A stretch of DNA of 64,000 bases, taken from Clostridiales bacterium. GTDB taxonomy: Bacteria > Bacillota_A > Clostridia > Saccharofermentanales > Saccharofermentanaceae. Below are positions 25,886 through 34,371 of this stretch, in pieces (position 1 is the stretch's first letter; each line of letters opens with the position of its first letter). The position numbers and the translations under genes are program-made. The notes under the pieces are model-generated. The model saw nothing but the letters and a program-made list of their open reading frames with translations. It made no database searches and was not told where the DNA came from. The stretch lies in NCBI GenBank assembly GCA_017649745.1, contig JAGCGE010000152.1:1-64000 (forward strand), in the 5' to 3' direction.

Positions 25886-26596
25886 ATGATACGACAGGTT
25901 ATACTTGGTAATGACCCGGATGCGCTCTATCATTTCTTGAAATTATATGAAGGTAGCGTTTTTGGAACCGTTAATCATTTGGATTTCGGAAACGGAGTGC
26001 ATTATGTCAGTGCGAATCTAAAACAAGAGGATCCAGTACAAGCATTCAACTTCATTTTTGATCAAAATAACAACACACTTACAGTTGATCCTGGTATCGG
26101 TAATGAGCTGATAAAGGCTTCGTCGGCTTCTTCCGGTGCTACACTCGTCAATCAGCTCGACTACGCGTACGGAACTGATAATGGTTTCATGCTGCATTTC
26201 ACGTATGACGCTATCAATGGCGTTCCGAATCTGTTCACGACTGTTCTGGTGTCTAAGGGCTCTGACGACAATCCGTTCATCGTCCTTTCGAATCCCGGAA
26301 CTGCCCCTACGGATAACGATCTGACGCATCTGACTGCGAAGATCTTCCATCACGGCGATGTCAATGCGCTCGAATTTACCATGTGTCAGTTCGATACAGC
26401 GATGCAGACTCTTGCGGTTCCTTTCGCCGGATACGGTAACATCGCAAGCGTTACTCATGCTCCACACGCTCACTGGTTCCCGGTAAGTGATTCCTATGGT
26501 CAAGGGTTCAACCGGATGTCTTTTGGAGACGTGGAATGCATTACCAACGGCTATTGGATGGTTGATGATAAGCCTGATGAGGAGGTGGATGAGTAA
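25886..26596 (+). CDS. Tail / receptor-binding protein B
   Basis: A 236-residue beta-rich protein (VNHLDFGNGVHYVSANLKQEDPVQAF...). It ends with AVPFAGYGNIASVTHAPHAHWFPVSD...CITNGYWMVDD, a block that recurs in altered form at the end of the next protein. The two are likely paralogous tail-tip proteins. Function inferred from position. Confidence 0.6.
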   Translation: MIRQVILGNDPDALYHFLKLYEGSVFGTVNHLDFGNGVHYVSANLKQEDPVQAFNFIFDQNNNTLTVDPGIGNELIKASSASSGATLVNQLDYAYGTDNGFMLHFTYDAINGVPNLFTTVLVSKGSDDNPFIVLSNPGTAPTDNDLTHLTAKIFHHGDVNALEFTMCQFDTAMQTLAVPFAGYGNIASVTHAPHAHWFPVSDSYGQGFNRMSFGDVECITNGYWMVDDKPDEEVDE

Positions 26597-27504
26597 TGGC
26601 AATTGAAAAAATTGAGATCCCATCCGGAACACAAGGCTCGTCAGTATCGGTTGAACAGAAGATTGCCGTGTGGACCGAAGGCGTCAATTATATCCATCGA
26701 CTCGGTGCTGTGTTGATGAAAACTGGTTTATTCAGCGGTGTTCGGTATGAGCAACCTGACGAACCGACAGCGTCATCGTCTCAGTCTGAGTATACGAACG
26801 GGTCGCTGTATAAAGTATGGGCCATAGTCGACGACGAAAATGCAACAGAAGTGTTTGCCATCGGTCCGTACGCTTTTACGTTATATTCACCTAGCGCGTC
26901 ATCCATCACATATGCGCTGGGTGCCGTGCTGTATGTGAAATATGCAAACGGCGAGTACACACTTACAGAACAACAACGCCTTGGCAATTATGCAGCGTGC
27001 AACATCGATTTGGCGTATGTTACGTCCAATGGTGTATTGTTCCGTTCAGTGTTCAAGCGCACAAATACTTCTGATCCGTCCTCCGCTGTTGCCAAGTACG
27101 GTACAATCATGATCGCGAAATCGAACGGCCGATACCCGATGGTTTGCGCGAGCGCGGTTTCCGGATCGAACAGTGCAAGTGCAGACGCACAGGTCGACAA
27201 CGGGCCTCTTTCTCACAATAGAGTCCTTGTTGCCAATTACGGTGATCAGCAGTATTTCCGATCACATTTACCCAATCAGACCGGGTACTCGGCGAAGAGA
27301 TACTACAACTTTGCGACATCCGCAAAGCAGTCCGTGCTGGTTCCGTTTACTGGATATGGCGAAGCCGAATCATATACGTACACTGCTAAGGGATTCTGGA
27401 TTCCGATTGCGTCCACTTCGGTACGTAGTGGCGGTTTCCACAAAGCGCATATCAATAATCGCAACTGTGTAATCGATGGTTATTGGGCGCTTGAAGACGG
27501 TTAA
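26596..27504 (+). CDS. Tail / receptor-binding protein C
   Basis: A 302-residue beta-rich protein whose ATG overlaps the previous stop. The C-terminal block VPFTGYGEAESYTYTAKGFWIPIAS...CVIDGYWALEDG parallels that of the preceding protein. The N-terminal part contains SVEQKIAVWTEGVNYIHRLGAVLMKTG. No enzymatic motif is visible. Likely a fibre or adhesin component. Confidence 0.6.
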   Translation: MAIEKIEIPSGTQGSSVSVEQKIAVWTEGVNYIHRLGAVLMKTGLFSGVRYEQPDEPTASSSQSEYTNGSLYKVWAIVDDENATEVFAIGPYAFTLYSPSASSITYALGAVLYVKYANGEYTLTEQQRLGNYAACNIDLAYVTSNGVLFRSVFKRTNTSDPSSAVAKYGTIMIAKSNGRYPMVCASAVSGSNSASADAQVDNGPLSHNRVLVANYGDQQYFRSHLPNQTGYSAKRYYNFATSAKQSVLVPFTGYGEAESYTYTAKGFWIPIASTSVRSGGFHKAHINNRNCVIDGYWALEDG

Positions 27505-27516
27505 GGAGGTGCTAGT

Positions 27517-27891
27517 ATGTTTAATATCTTCGACAAGCAACTCCTGAAAATCACTCAAGGCAACAGCGTAGAGGTACTCATCACGCTAACCGATACTGAT
27601 ACGGGACTTCCTATCACGATTGGGGAAGGCGATAAAGTTCTTTTCACTGTGAAAAATCAAAATGGAATCACGGTGATTCAGAAAACGCTCACTAGCAACG
27701 ACCTGGCTGAAGACGGTTATAGCATCATCATGACGGTACTTCCGGAAGAAACAAACATCATGACCGGTGAGTACCCATATGATGTGTTGCTTGTTACTCT
27801 TGACGGTCAGGCGGTTACGTTCATTTCCTCGACTGTTATCATTACTCCTGCTGTCGGACTTTATACCGATGTTGGGGGTGGTGACTCGTGA
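27517..27891 (+). CDS. Baseplate/fibre protein with BppU-like N-terminal domain
   Basis: A 124-residue beta-sandwich-like protein (LLKITQGNSVEVLITLTDTDTGLPITIGEGDKVLFTVKN, MTGEYPYDVLLVTLDGQAVTFISSTVIIT). The pattern is that of small domains at the start of baseplate upper proteins in Firmicutes phages. AAGGAGG precedes the ATG. A TCAAAATGG repeat encodes NQNG. Confidence 0.6.
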   Translation: MFNIFDKQLLKITQGNSVEVLITLTDTDTGLPITIGEGDKVLFTVKNQNGITVIQKTLTSNDLAEDGYSIIMTVLPEETNIMTGEYPYDVLLVTLDGQAVTFISSTVIITPAVGLYTDVGGGDS

Positions 27892-28289
27892 GCAACATTC
27901 AGCATGGCGGAATTAGTGGCTCTATCTCGGATCACCATGTATCTGGAACAGCATCTGCCGTTCAGAGAATAACCGGATCGATGAACTCCGGCAGTTCTGG
28001 TGGCCGTAAAGAGGTCATCTCAAATACGACAGAAGCATGGAACTCCAATCCGAGACTCAAATCTATCAAAGACATCGTGTATGTTTATACAGATTATAAG
28101 GTCGTCAATGGTCAGCCCGTACCTGGTATCAAGATCGGTGACGGACTGGCTTATGTCGTTGACTTACCTTTTGTGTCATCCGGAACTGACATAACACAAG
28201 AGCAAATCGATTTCTGGAATGGTAAGTGCTCGGTCATGATCGATCGCGAAGACCCTGAGCACGCCATATTCTACACAGATCAACGATAA
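27888..28289 (+). CDS. Small tail-tip protein
   Basis: 133 residues from a GTG start overlapping the previous stop (GTGA). It begins NIQHGGISGSISDHHVSGTA, then NTTEAWNSNPRLKSIKDIVYVYTDYK, GIKIGDGLAYVVDLPF. The N-terminal Gly/Ser repeats and IKIGDGxAYVVDLPF are recurrent in gut-phage fibre clusters. Function unknown. Confidence 0.6.
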   Translation: MSNIQHGGISGSISDHHVSGTASAVQRITGSMNSGSSGGRKEVISNTTEAWNSNPRLKSIKDIVYVYTDYKVVNGQPVPGIKIGDGLAYVVDLPFVSSGTDITQEQIDFWNGKCSVMIDREDPEHAIFYTDQR

Positions 28290-28301
28290 GGAGGAATTAT
28301 C

Positions 28302-28853
28302 ATGGCCGATATTAGTAGGATTACACTGCCGTCAGGCACCACTTATGAGATTAAGGATGCTGTCGCGCGAATGAATCAGTCCGGTGCGATGCACTATCTT
28401 GGCATTACATCAACCGCTATTACGGATGGCTCCACGACTGCCACGATCACGATCGAATCCCAAACTGTCACCCTCGGCACTTCAGATGCGGGTGCAGTTG
28501 TTATTTATGGCGAAAGAGAATATGTCTGGAACGGTTCGAAGTGGCAGGAATTCGGTTCTACCGGCTCTCTGAAGGCACTGGCATTTAAGGATTCTGCTTC
28601 TGGGGCATATACGCCTGCCGGTAGCTGTTCGGGTACAGCAGTCACTCTCGCTACTACGACCGTAAACTCCATTACGGCGGTTGGCGAGCTCCCGAGTTTG
28701 ACAATGAGCGTGACTAACGAAGTCCTGACCATTGCGTTCTCCCAGGGTTCACTTCCGACTAAGGGCGGAGATACGACAGTTGCTACCGGTACGGTCAGCT
28801 CTGTCACTCAGCCAACATTCTCTGGCACCCCAGCAACGATCGAGGTCTCGTAA
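28302..28853 (+). CDS. Tail fibre protein
   Basis: A 183-residue protein starting ADISRITLPSGTTYEIKDAVAR, with MHYLGITSTAITDGSTTATITI and YGEREYVWNGSKWQEFG, then Thr/Ser/Gly/Val-rich beta repeats to the end (SLKALAFKDSASGAYTPAGS, TKGGDTTVATGTVSSVTQP). This is a familiar short phage fibre type. AAGGAGG precedes the ATG. Confidence 0.75.
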   Translation: MADISRITLPSGTTYEIKDAVARMNQSGAMHYLGITSTAITDGSTTATITIESQTVTLGTSDAGAVVIYGEREYVWNGSKWQEFGSTGSLKALAFKDSASGAYTPAGSCSGTAVTLATTTVNSITAVGELPSLTMSVTNEVLTIAFSQGSLPTKGGDTTVATGTVSSVTQPTFSGTPATIEVS

Positions 28854-28868
28854 AGGTGGTGACCTATT

Positions 28869-29924
28869 ATGTCGGAACCATATATCTCTGGCATGATCAT
28901 CCCGATCGATGGTAAGAACGTGCTTCATAATTTTCGGGACATTGAATGCCATGCCGCGCTGATTGAACAGGTTGATAGTGGTCCGAAGAATATTGCTGAC
29001 GGAAGACGTTCGAATGCATCGACAGGTGGCGTAGCTTTTACGTTTGCAGATGACGGAACCTTCTTAGCAGATGCGACGGCCACAAATAAAAAATCGACTA
29101 GCGCTATTATGTTACAGCTCTGCACGTTCACTCCTAAAGCAGGCGAGACGTATGTGCTGTCCGGTTGTCCGTCTGGAGGCGCTACGAATTCTTATGCGCT
29201 TCGTGTCACTACCTCCGATGATACGACACTTGCATGGGACACTGGATCTGGGGTTGTATTCACGGCATCGTCAAGCGATCCTCTGATCGTAAAGTGTTCG
29301 ATAAAGTCCGGGATAGTCATTGATAATATGCCGTTCCGGCCGATGATCTGCACCAAGGCTGCTTGGGACATTAGTTATGCATATAAAGCATATGTCGATT
29401 ATGATGATGCTCTTGTAGAGCTAGTCGATAGCGGCCCTAAGAATGTGTTGGAAATGACCCAAACCCAAACATCGATCACACGTTCAAATGGAAATAGCTC
29501 CATGACAGCCGTTTATGATAAGACGGCCGGAACCATTACGTTAACTGGCACACATTATTCGGCTGATAGTGCCTTTGCTTTCGAATTTTACAGCGGAAAC
29601 GCAGTTGATACGAGACAAATTCCAGCAGGCACGTATCATTTGTCCGGCTGTTATCCTGGAGGTTCGACATCAACATGGCGTGCAGTCTTAACTAACATCT
29701 CCGGCGCGGTCGATATCGGTAACGGCGCCTACTTTACCATCACAGAACAGACATATTGTGCATATCGTATTTTAGTGTCTGGTAACTGCACTCTCGATGG
29801 AGCGGTGTTCTACCCCATGGTGTGTCCGAAATCACTGTGGGGTGTTTCAAAAGCGTTTAAACCGTATCGCCCGAGTTATCAAGACCTGTATAACATGGTC
29901 AAGGCACTTCAAAATGGAACTTAA
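28869..29924 (+). CDS. Receptor-binding protein with tandem jelly-roll-like domains
   Basis: A 351-residue protein with two similar halves. Each begins LIEQVDSGPKNI or LVELVDSGPKNV, contains YVLSGCPSGG or YHLSGCYPGG, and ends near MICTKAAWDISYAYKAY or MVCPKSLWGVSKAFKPY. The repeat length is about 155 residues, and the fold is probably carbohydrate-binding. It ends PSYQDLYNMVKALQNGT. Last of the fibre cluster and immediately before the holin, so probably the main adhesin. Confidence 0.7.
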   Translation: MSEPYISGMIIPIDGKNVLHNFRDIECHAALIEQVDSGPKNIADGRRSNASTGGVAFTFADDGTFLADATATNKKSTSAIMLQLCTFTPKAGETYVLSGCPSGGATNSYALRVTTSDDTTLAWDTGSGVVFTASSSDPLIVKCSIKSGIVIDNMPFRPMICTKAAWDISYAYKAYVDYDDALVELVDSGPKNVLEMTQTQTSITRSNGNSSMTAVYDKTAGTITLTGTHYSADSAFAFEFYSGNAVDTRQIPAGTYHLSGCYPGGSTSTWRAVLTNISGAVDIGNGAYFTITEQTYCAYRILVSGNCTLDGAVFYPMVCPKSLWGVSKAFKPYRPSYQDLYNMVKALQNGT

Positions 29925-29936
29925 AGGAGGAATGAT

Positions 29937-30359
29937 ATGAAATACATTATCATGCTACTGATCGTCATTGGCTTGGCGGTCGTAGACTTCATCACAGGAA
30001 TCATCAAGGCGTATGTCAAACAGGATGTCAGTTCACAGAAGATGAGAACTGGCGGTCTCAATAAGGTTATGGAAATCCTCATCATGACTACTGCGTGCGG
30101 TCTTGAAATCGGGATCACGGCACTCGGTAAGTTCTATAACGAACCCAAATTGGCTGCTATCGGTGGCGCAGTTGCTGCCGGAGCAGTATTTTTGTATATC
30201 GTCGTCATGGAACTCATCAGCATCCTTGAGAATTATGCCGAAACCAATCCGGACGCTAAATGGGCGTCCAATCTCGTAAAGAAGCTTCGTGTTTTCCAGC
30301 AGAATGCAGAAAAGGAGGATAAAGATGTTTCTTCAGAAAGAGTGTCCAAAACCGAATGA
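29937..30359 (+). CDS. Phage holin (holin 4 / toxin-secretion family-like)
   Basis: A 140-residue membrane protein with hydrophobic segments at about 3-23 (IIMLLIVIGLAVVDFITGII), 45-65 and 72-97 and a charged C-terminus. VDFITGIIKAYVKQDVSSQKMRTGGLNKVMEI matches the usual start of this holin family. It would permeabilise the membrane to release endolysin. Its 3' end overlaps the endolysin gene by 35 nt. Confidence 0.88.
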   Translation: MKYIIMLLIVIGLAVVDFITGIIKAYVKQDVSSQKMRTGGLNKVMEILIMTTACGLEIGITALGKFYNEPKLAAIGGAVAAGAVFLYIVVMELISILENYAETNPDAKWASNLVKKLRVFQQNAEKEDKDVSSERVSKTE

Positions 30360-31050
30360 TCCTTTCTTCAACACGGCTGCTAACGGCGGCGTAAGTACAT
30401 GCATCGTTATCAAGAACTGTGCATACGGTTTGAATACGCTTCCGAACTGTGTAGCTGGCGCAGTTAACTCGTTCAACAAAGCCGCGTGCGAGGATATCAC
30501 CAAACCGGTGTTCAAGTATCTGAACTATCCGCCGAATGCCGAAAATATTCTCGACTACGCAAAGAAGCAGGGACTCAAGACCTCAATGATACCTGAACTC
30601 GCCAGTATTATGGTGTTCCGTAAAGGGGCGACTCTAAACAGCTCTGACGGTGCTGGTCACGTAATCTTCGTGAATCAGCTCGACGATGACCTCACAGTTC
30701 ACTCGTCTGAGTCGGAATACAACGGCCGTACATGGGTTAATAACCTGTACAAGAACATATTCCCCGATCTTTATCGAGGCGTTAAGAACTCGGCTACTTA
30801 CGTAAAGCAGTTGCAGGAAAAACTCGCTACTGTGAAGTCTCCGAAAGGCGGATTCTATCTGCGTAAAACCGAAATCGATGGCGACTTCGGCACCATTACG
30901 TTTGGAGCTCTTCTTGCTTATCAGTACGACTATAAGCTGGAAGTAGATGGCGTTTGTGGACCGATGACTAAGAAGTCCCTTGGTCTTGTGAACTACGTCT
31001 ACGGCTCGGCGTACACCTATATCGGCAGCGTTCTGCTTCCGAAAACATAA
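30325..31050 (+). CDS. Endolysin: CHAP-type domain plus peptidoglycan-binding domain
   Basis: 241 residues; the ATG at 30325 has AAAGGAGG 6 nt upstream, inside the holin gene. The N-terminal domain has LPNCVAGAVNSFNKA (catalytic Cys) and GAGHVIFVNQL (catalytic His), typical of CHAP amidase/endopeptidases. The C-terminal region (about 160-225) has KQLQEKLATVKSP...EIDGDFGTITFGALLAYQ...LEVDGVCGPMTKKSL, a PG_binding_1 domain. It degrades the host wall at lysis. Confidence 0.88.
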   Translation: MFLQKECPKPNDPFFNTAANGGVSTCIVIKNCAYGLNTLPNCVAGAVNSFNKAACEDITKPVFKYLNYPPNAENILDYAKKQGLKTSMIPELASIMVFRKGATLNSSDGAGHVIFVNQLDDDLTVHSSESEYNGRTWVNNLYKNIFPDLYRGVKNSATYVKQLQEKLATVKSPKGGFYLRKTEIDGDFGTITFGALLAYQYDYKLEVDGVCGPMTKKSLGLVNYVYGSAYTYIGSVLLPKT

Positions 31051-31107
31051 ACTCACTAATTCATCACACTACCAACCACACCAATACAACGTAACAGGAG
31101 ATTCACC

Positions 31108-31494
31108 ATGTTTATCAAATTCAACGAAAATCCGTGCGGAAAGACGACAGGCGACTGCGTCATCCGTGCTATTTCCATCGCCGAAAACAAACCATGGCGG
31201 CAGATATACCTCGCATTGTGTGTCGAGGGGTATGCCGAATGCTCTTTTGGCGATGACAACAAGACGTGGGAAGGGTATCTGAAAAGTATCGGATACCGTC
31301 GTTTCAATCTTCCCGAAACAAAAGGATACAGCCTCTCTGATTTCGCAAACGCGCATAAGGAAGGCAAGTATATCGTCGGAACGGGGTCTCATGCGGTCGC
31401 GGTTGTCAACGGTGACATCATCGACGCGTGGGACTCTTCTGGCGAAATCCCGCTCTATTACTACTCGAAAATAGATGACGGGGGTGAAGAATAA
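31108..31494 (+). CDS. Small papain-like (Cys/His) protein of lysis region
   Basis: A 128-residue protein with TTGDCVIRAIS (Cys near 17), GTGSHAVAVVNGD (His near 95) and DAWDSSGE. The Cys-His-Asp order and size resemble a compact papain-like fold found in many Firmicutes phages. Whether it is an active peptidase is unknown. It lacks a wall-binding domain. The leader 31051-31107 is almost free of G. Confidence 0.6.
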   Translation: MFIKFNENPCGKTTGDCVIRAISIAENKPWRQIYLALCVEGYAECSFGDDNKTWEGYLKSIGYRRFNLPETKGYSLSDFANAHKEGKYIVGTGSHAVAVVNGDIIDAWDSSGEIPLYYYSKIDDGGEE

Positions 31495-31940
31495 TGGCGA
31501 TGCCGTACTTCCCCGCGTCTTACGGTTATCCAACACCGTTTATGCCTTCGATGCAGCCGAATCCATTCACTCAGCAGCAACCGCAATCTCAAAACGGACT
31601 GATAGTTGCATGGGTTCAAGGTGAAGCTGCTATGAAGTCTTTTGGTCTCGGTCCGAATCAGAAAGCGTTCCTCTTCAATACTGAGGAAAACAACTTCGGC
31701 ATAAAGACCACGGATGCAAACGGGATGCCAAATCCCCTTGAGATGTTTGCATATTACCGAATTAACCAAGACAATAAGCAACAGACACCGCCAAATCAAG
31801 CCTCTCCGCCTCCTACTATCGACACTTCGTTATTCGTAACCAAGGAAGAACTCGATAACAGGATACTCGAATTGATGGTCGAGCTCGAGGATAAGAGCCG
31901 AAATCAAAATGGAAAGGGAGAGAAACAGAATGGCAAGTGA
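31494..31940 (+). CDS. Pro/Gln-rich conserved phage protein
   Basis: A 148-residue protein with a low-complexity N-terminus (MPYFPASYGYPTPFMPSMQP, then QQQPQSQ), a compact middle (LIVAWVQGEAAMKSFGLGPNQKAFLFNTEENNFGIKTTDANGMP) and a short C-terminal coiled coil. VQGEAxAKSF...TDAxGMP is recurrent in gut phages. Role unknown, possibly virion-associated. It overlaps the next gene by 11 nt. Confidence 0.6.
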   Translation: MAMPYFPASYGYPTPFMPSMQPNPFTQQQPQSQNGLIVAWVQGEAAMKSFGLGPNQKAFLFNTEENNFGIKTTDANGMPNPLEMFAYYRINQDNKQQTPPNQASPPPTIDTSLFVTKEELDNRILELMVELEDKSRNQNGKGEKQNGK

Positions 31941-32166
31941 ACTGTATGATAAAATTGGGCCGGGGCAAACACCCGTCCAACAAACACAACAAAACCCTAA
32001 AGAAGTTGCACTTAATTTGTTAAGACAGCAGGGTTTCACCATAACCAAAGAACAGGAAAACGATCCTAACGCTTTAATGCGGATGGTTCTTAATTCTGGT
32101 TCTATATACCAAAATCGCTTACCAATGGCTCAGAATGTTCTGATGAGATTCATGGGTAGACGATAA
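31930..32166 (+). CDS. Small helical phage protein
   Basis: 78 residues from the ATG at 31930 (AAAGGGAG upstream). A Gln/Pro-rich start is followed by amphipathic helices (EVALNLLRQQGFTITKEQENDPNALMRMVLNSG) and a basic end. It habitually follows the Pro/Gln-rich protein in this phage type. Function unknown. Confidence 0.55.
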   Translation: MASELYDKIGPGQTPVQQTQQNPKEVALNLLRQQGFTITKEQENDPNALMRMVLNSGSIYQNRLPMAQNVLMRFMGRR

Positions 32167-32276
32167 TCTCACCACACGTCACACCACTATATTCACTTCA
32201 CATATTCTTTCAGCGAGTGCGCATAAGCTGAATGGAATATAAATTCACTACCATTTATAGAAAGGAATTTACCACT

Positions 32277-33164
32277 ATGACAACTGAAAACTCTACCAAC
32301 AGTATGGTTATGCCTGTTCAGCCGATGTACGGCTCCGGGTATGGCAACAACGGCGGCTTCGGTCTCGGTGGAGACTGGGCATGGATTCTGCTTCTGCTCG
32401 TCCTCGGCGGTGGCTGGGGCGGATTTGGAGGCTTCGGCGGAATGGGCGGTGCTATGATGGGCGCCGGGATGATGGGAATGGACTTCCTGTACCCGTGGCT
32501 CAATAATAGCCAGAACATTAACGACGGCTTCCGCGATGCACAGCTTCACGATTCGGTGACGTCCGTACGTGACGGCATCTCTGCACTTTCGACTCAGCTC
32601 TGCAACTGCTGCGGTGATATGCAGCTTGGTATGGCTAACGGCTTCAATTCCGTTAACAACTCTGTCTTCAACGCTCAGTCGAACATCTCTCAGCAGCTCA
32701 ATGCTAACGAGATCGCTAACCTCAATCGTTCTTTCGCCGAACAGACCGCCAATGCTCAGGGATTCTACAACACCAACACCGGTATTGCAGACCTGAAGTA
32801 TACTGTCGCTACTGAGAACTGTGCTGACCGTTATGAGGCGGCTCAGAACACGAGCAATATCATCAACGCTATCACCGCGGGTGTCCAGTCCATTAAGGAC
32901 GACCTTTGCGCTGATCGTCTGGCCGCGGCTCAGAGAGAAGTTGATGCAGAGCGCAGAGAGAACGTCAATCTCCGTTCCCAGCTCAACATGGCTCAGCTCG
33001 CTGCTTCTCAGATTGCTCAGAACTCTACCATTACTGATTCGGTGTACAACCGCCTGCGCGACTGCCCCGTGAGCACTGTTCCGGTTTACGGATCGCAACC
33101 GATTTTCACCTGCCCTGTCAATGTGGCTAATGGCAATGGCTGTAGCTGCAATGGCTTCAATTAA
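32277..33164 (+). CDS. Gly-rich membrane-anchored coiled-coil protein
   Basis: 295 residues from the ATG at 32277 (AAAGGAA upstream). The N-terminal third is Gly/Met-rich with a hydrophobic core (WAWILLLLVLGGGWGGFGGFG). A long Asn/Gln/Ala-rich coiled coil follows (about 90-245), then a Cys-containing tail (CPVNVANGNGCSCNGFN). Common in Firmicutes phage late regions; function unknown. Confidence 0.65.
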   Translation: MTTENSTNSMVMPVQPMYGSGYGNNGGFGLGGDWAWILLLLVLGGGWGGFGGFGGMGGAMMGAGMMGMDFLYPWLNNSQNINDGFRDAQLHDSVTSVRDGISALSTQLCNCCGDMQLGMANGFNSVNNSVFNAQSNISQQLNANEIANLNRSFAEQTANAQGFYNTNTGIADLKYTVATENCADRYEAAQNTSNIINAITAGVQSIKDDLCADRLAAAQREVDAERRENVNLRSQLNMAQLAASQIAQNSTITDSVYNRLRDCPVSTVPVYGSQPIFTCPVNVANGNGCSCNGFN

Positions 33165-33178
33165 GGCGGTGATTCAAA

Positions 33179-33661
33179 ATGGCTGCGGAATACAGCATTG
33201 TAACACCTCAGACAGTCCCTCCGGGTCAAGCATTTGTCTTCCTTGACGCTCCTTGCCCCTGTAACGAGGGGTTTATCTATAAGAAGAGCGGCGGCATTTT
33301 CCTTCTCGCATCCAACGCCCCCGATTCCAACGGCTGCAACTGCGGTTGTGGCTGTCGTCGAATCTACATGACCGATTACGGAGTTGAATTCCATGGTAAC
33401 GTGGAGATTCCGGAAGACGGTGAAGTCGAAGAGATTTCCATCGGTATCTCGGTCGATGGCGTTGTGGATGTCGCAAGTGTGATGTCTGCCGTTCCCGCTG
33501 CCGTAGAGGAGCCTGCAAACGTGGGCTCCAGCATTTTGGCAAGCGTTCCGAGTCTTTGTGGCTGTGATAGTATTGCTATCGTCAACACGAGCACCCAACC
33601 TGTGACTATTACGAATGGTGTGCTCAGGTTCAGCTACGAAGGCGTCCGGCGTATAAGATAA
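33179..33661 (+). CDS. Cys-rich beta protein, jelly-roll/BclA-like
   Basis: A 160-residue protein: PPGQAFVFLDAPCPCNEGFIYK, then CNCGCGCRRIYMTDYGVEFHGNVEIPEDGEVEEISIGISVDG and CGCDSIAIVNTSTQPVTITNGVLRF. The strand pattern resembles small trimeric jelly-roll domains of surface proteins. It may be a virion decoration protein (inference). The ATG lies in a TCAAAATGG repeat after GGCGGTG. Confidence 0.55.
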   Translation: MAAEYSIVTPQTVPPGQAFVFLDAPCPCNEGFIYKKSGGIFLLASNAPDSNGCNCGCGCRRIYMTDYGVEFHGNVEIPEDGEVEEISIGISVDGVVDVASVMSAVPAAVEEPANVGSSILASVPSLCGCDSIAIVNTSTQPVTITNGVLRFSYEGVRRIR

Positions 33662-33677
33662 GAAAGGAGCTATTATA

Positions 33678-34130
33678 ATGAGCATGCAAACGTACTACAA
33701 CATCAAGAAAATGCTTTGCAAAGAACTCGACAACTTCGGTGACAGAGGTCAGATCAAAGATATGGAAGAGCTCAAGACCATCGACATGTTGACTCACGCC
33801 ATCAAGAGCGTCGCCACTGTGATCGCGATGGACGAGGCTAAGTACGAGGGAACATCCGGTCACTATCCGCCGTTCATGTGGGGCGGCAGGTCTTTCGAGG
33901 GAAGTGGTCTGTCCAGCCGAGAGAGTCGTGAAGGCGGTTTCTCCAATGCCCAGCGCAGGAACGCCATGGGTCAGTTCTCCAGAGATGGGAGCTTCGACGA
34001 GCGTTCCATGAGACGTTCTCGTGACAGTGAGATGGCCAACGAGCTCAAAGAACTGATGTATCGAGCCAAGGATGACGAAACTCGAATGAAGTTCCAGCGG
34101 TTTATTATGGACCTCGAAGAGGGCTATTAA
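33678..34130 (+). CDS. Conserved phage protein with helical N-terminus
   Basis: 150 residues: a helical N-terminus (YYNIKKMLCKELDNFGDRGQIKDMEELKTIDMLTHAIKS), a Gly/Ser/Arg-rich flexible middle and a helical end (KELMYRAKDDETRMKFQRFIMDLEEG). AAAGGAG precedes the ATG. It is the last late gene before the attachment region. Function unknown. Confidence 0.6.
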   Translation: MSMQTYYNIKKMLCKELDNFGDRGQIKDMEELKTIDMLTHAIKSVATVIAMDEAKYEGTSGHYPPFMWGGRSFEGSGLSSRESREGGFSNAQRRNAMGQFSRDGSFDERSMRRSRDSEMANELKELMYRAKDDETRMKFQRFIMDLEEGY

Positions 34131-34280
34131 GTAGCCGTAAAACGCAGTGGAAAGCGGTCGATTCGTATGTTATTCCTACATTTTCGTTTGAAATCCACGT
34201 ATCTGTGTGATCGCGAAAATATGTGTAATAATTTTTTCGGCTGTTAGCTACGTCTAACGACACGTAAATACGTATGTTTA

Positions 34281-34320
34281 GAAGCCGTTAAGGGTGATAT
34301 GTTGCACTCTTAACGGCTTC
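34281..34320. terminator. 12-bp stem between late operon and integrase
   Basis: GAAGCCGTTAAG pairs perfectly with CTTAACGGCTTC around a 16-nt loop. It lies between convergent transcripts (late genes and integrase) and could end either. There is no U-tract on the plus strand, so a role in the attachment site is also possible. Confidence 0.5.
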
Positions 34321-34370
34321 ATTCATACACCAATCATACACCGGCTCCTACTCATACACTATTCATACAC
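34321..34370 (+). repeat. ATTCATACAC repeats, integrase 3' side
   Basis: Four copies, ATTCATACAC (34321), AATCATACAC (34332), ACTCATACAC (34350) and ATTCATACAC (34361), with spacings of 11, 18 and 11 nt. The same sequence recurs at the integrase promoter. Probable binding sites for the integrase or a partner protein. Confidence 0.7.
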
Positions 34371-34371
34371 C

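Larger units (their letters stand above)
1880..33182 (+). repeat. Dispersed TCAAAATGG repeat, 15 copies
   Basis: TCAAAATGG starts at 1880, 3236, 4637, 6507, 8264, 11870, 13988, 17702, 21393, 22967, 24441, 27657, 29909, 31904 and 33174, nearly always preceded by A/T-rich bases and often followed by AA. All are on the plus strand and all lie in the late half. Four contain the start codon of a gene; the others are inside genes in all three reading frames or, at 3236, just outside one. Confidence 0.65.
34131..34371. other. Candidate attP region
   Basis: A non-coding segment between the last late gene and the 3' end of the integrase. It holds CGTATGTTA-type repeats (near 34166 and 34271), a 12-bp stem GAAGCCGTTAAG/CTTAACGGCTTC (34281-34320) and four ATTCATACAC-type repeats (34321-34370). 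Repeats beside an integrase fit arm-type sites. The core crossover sequence cannot be named without attL/attR or an uninfected host. Confidence 0.5.

Noticed and set aside
34212..34230. CGCGAAAA near the attachment region
   Set aside because: The hexamer TGTAAT is 12 nt downstream and no gene follows; probably chance.
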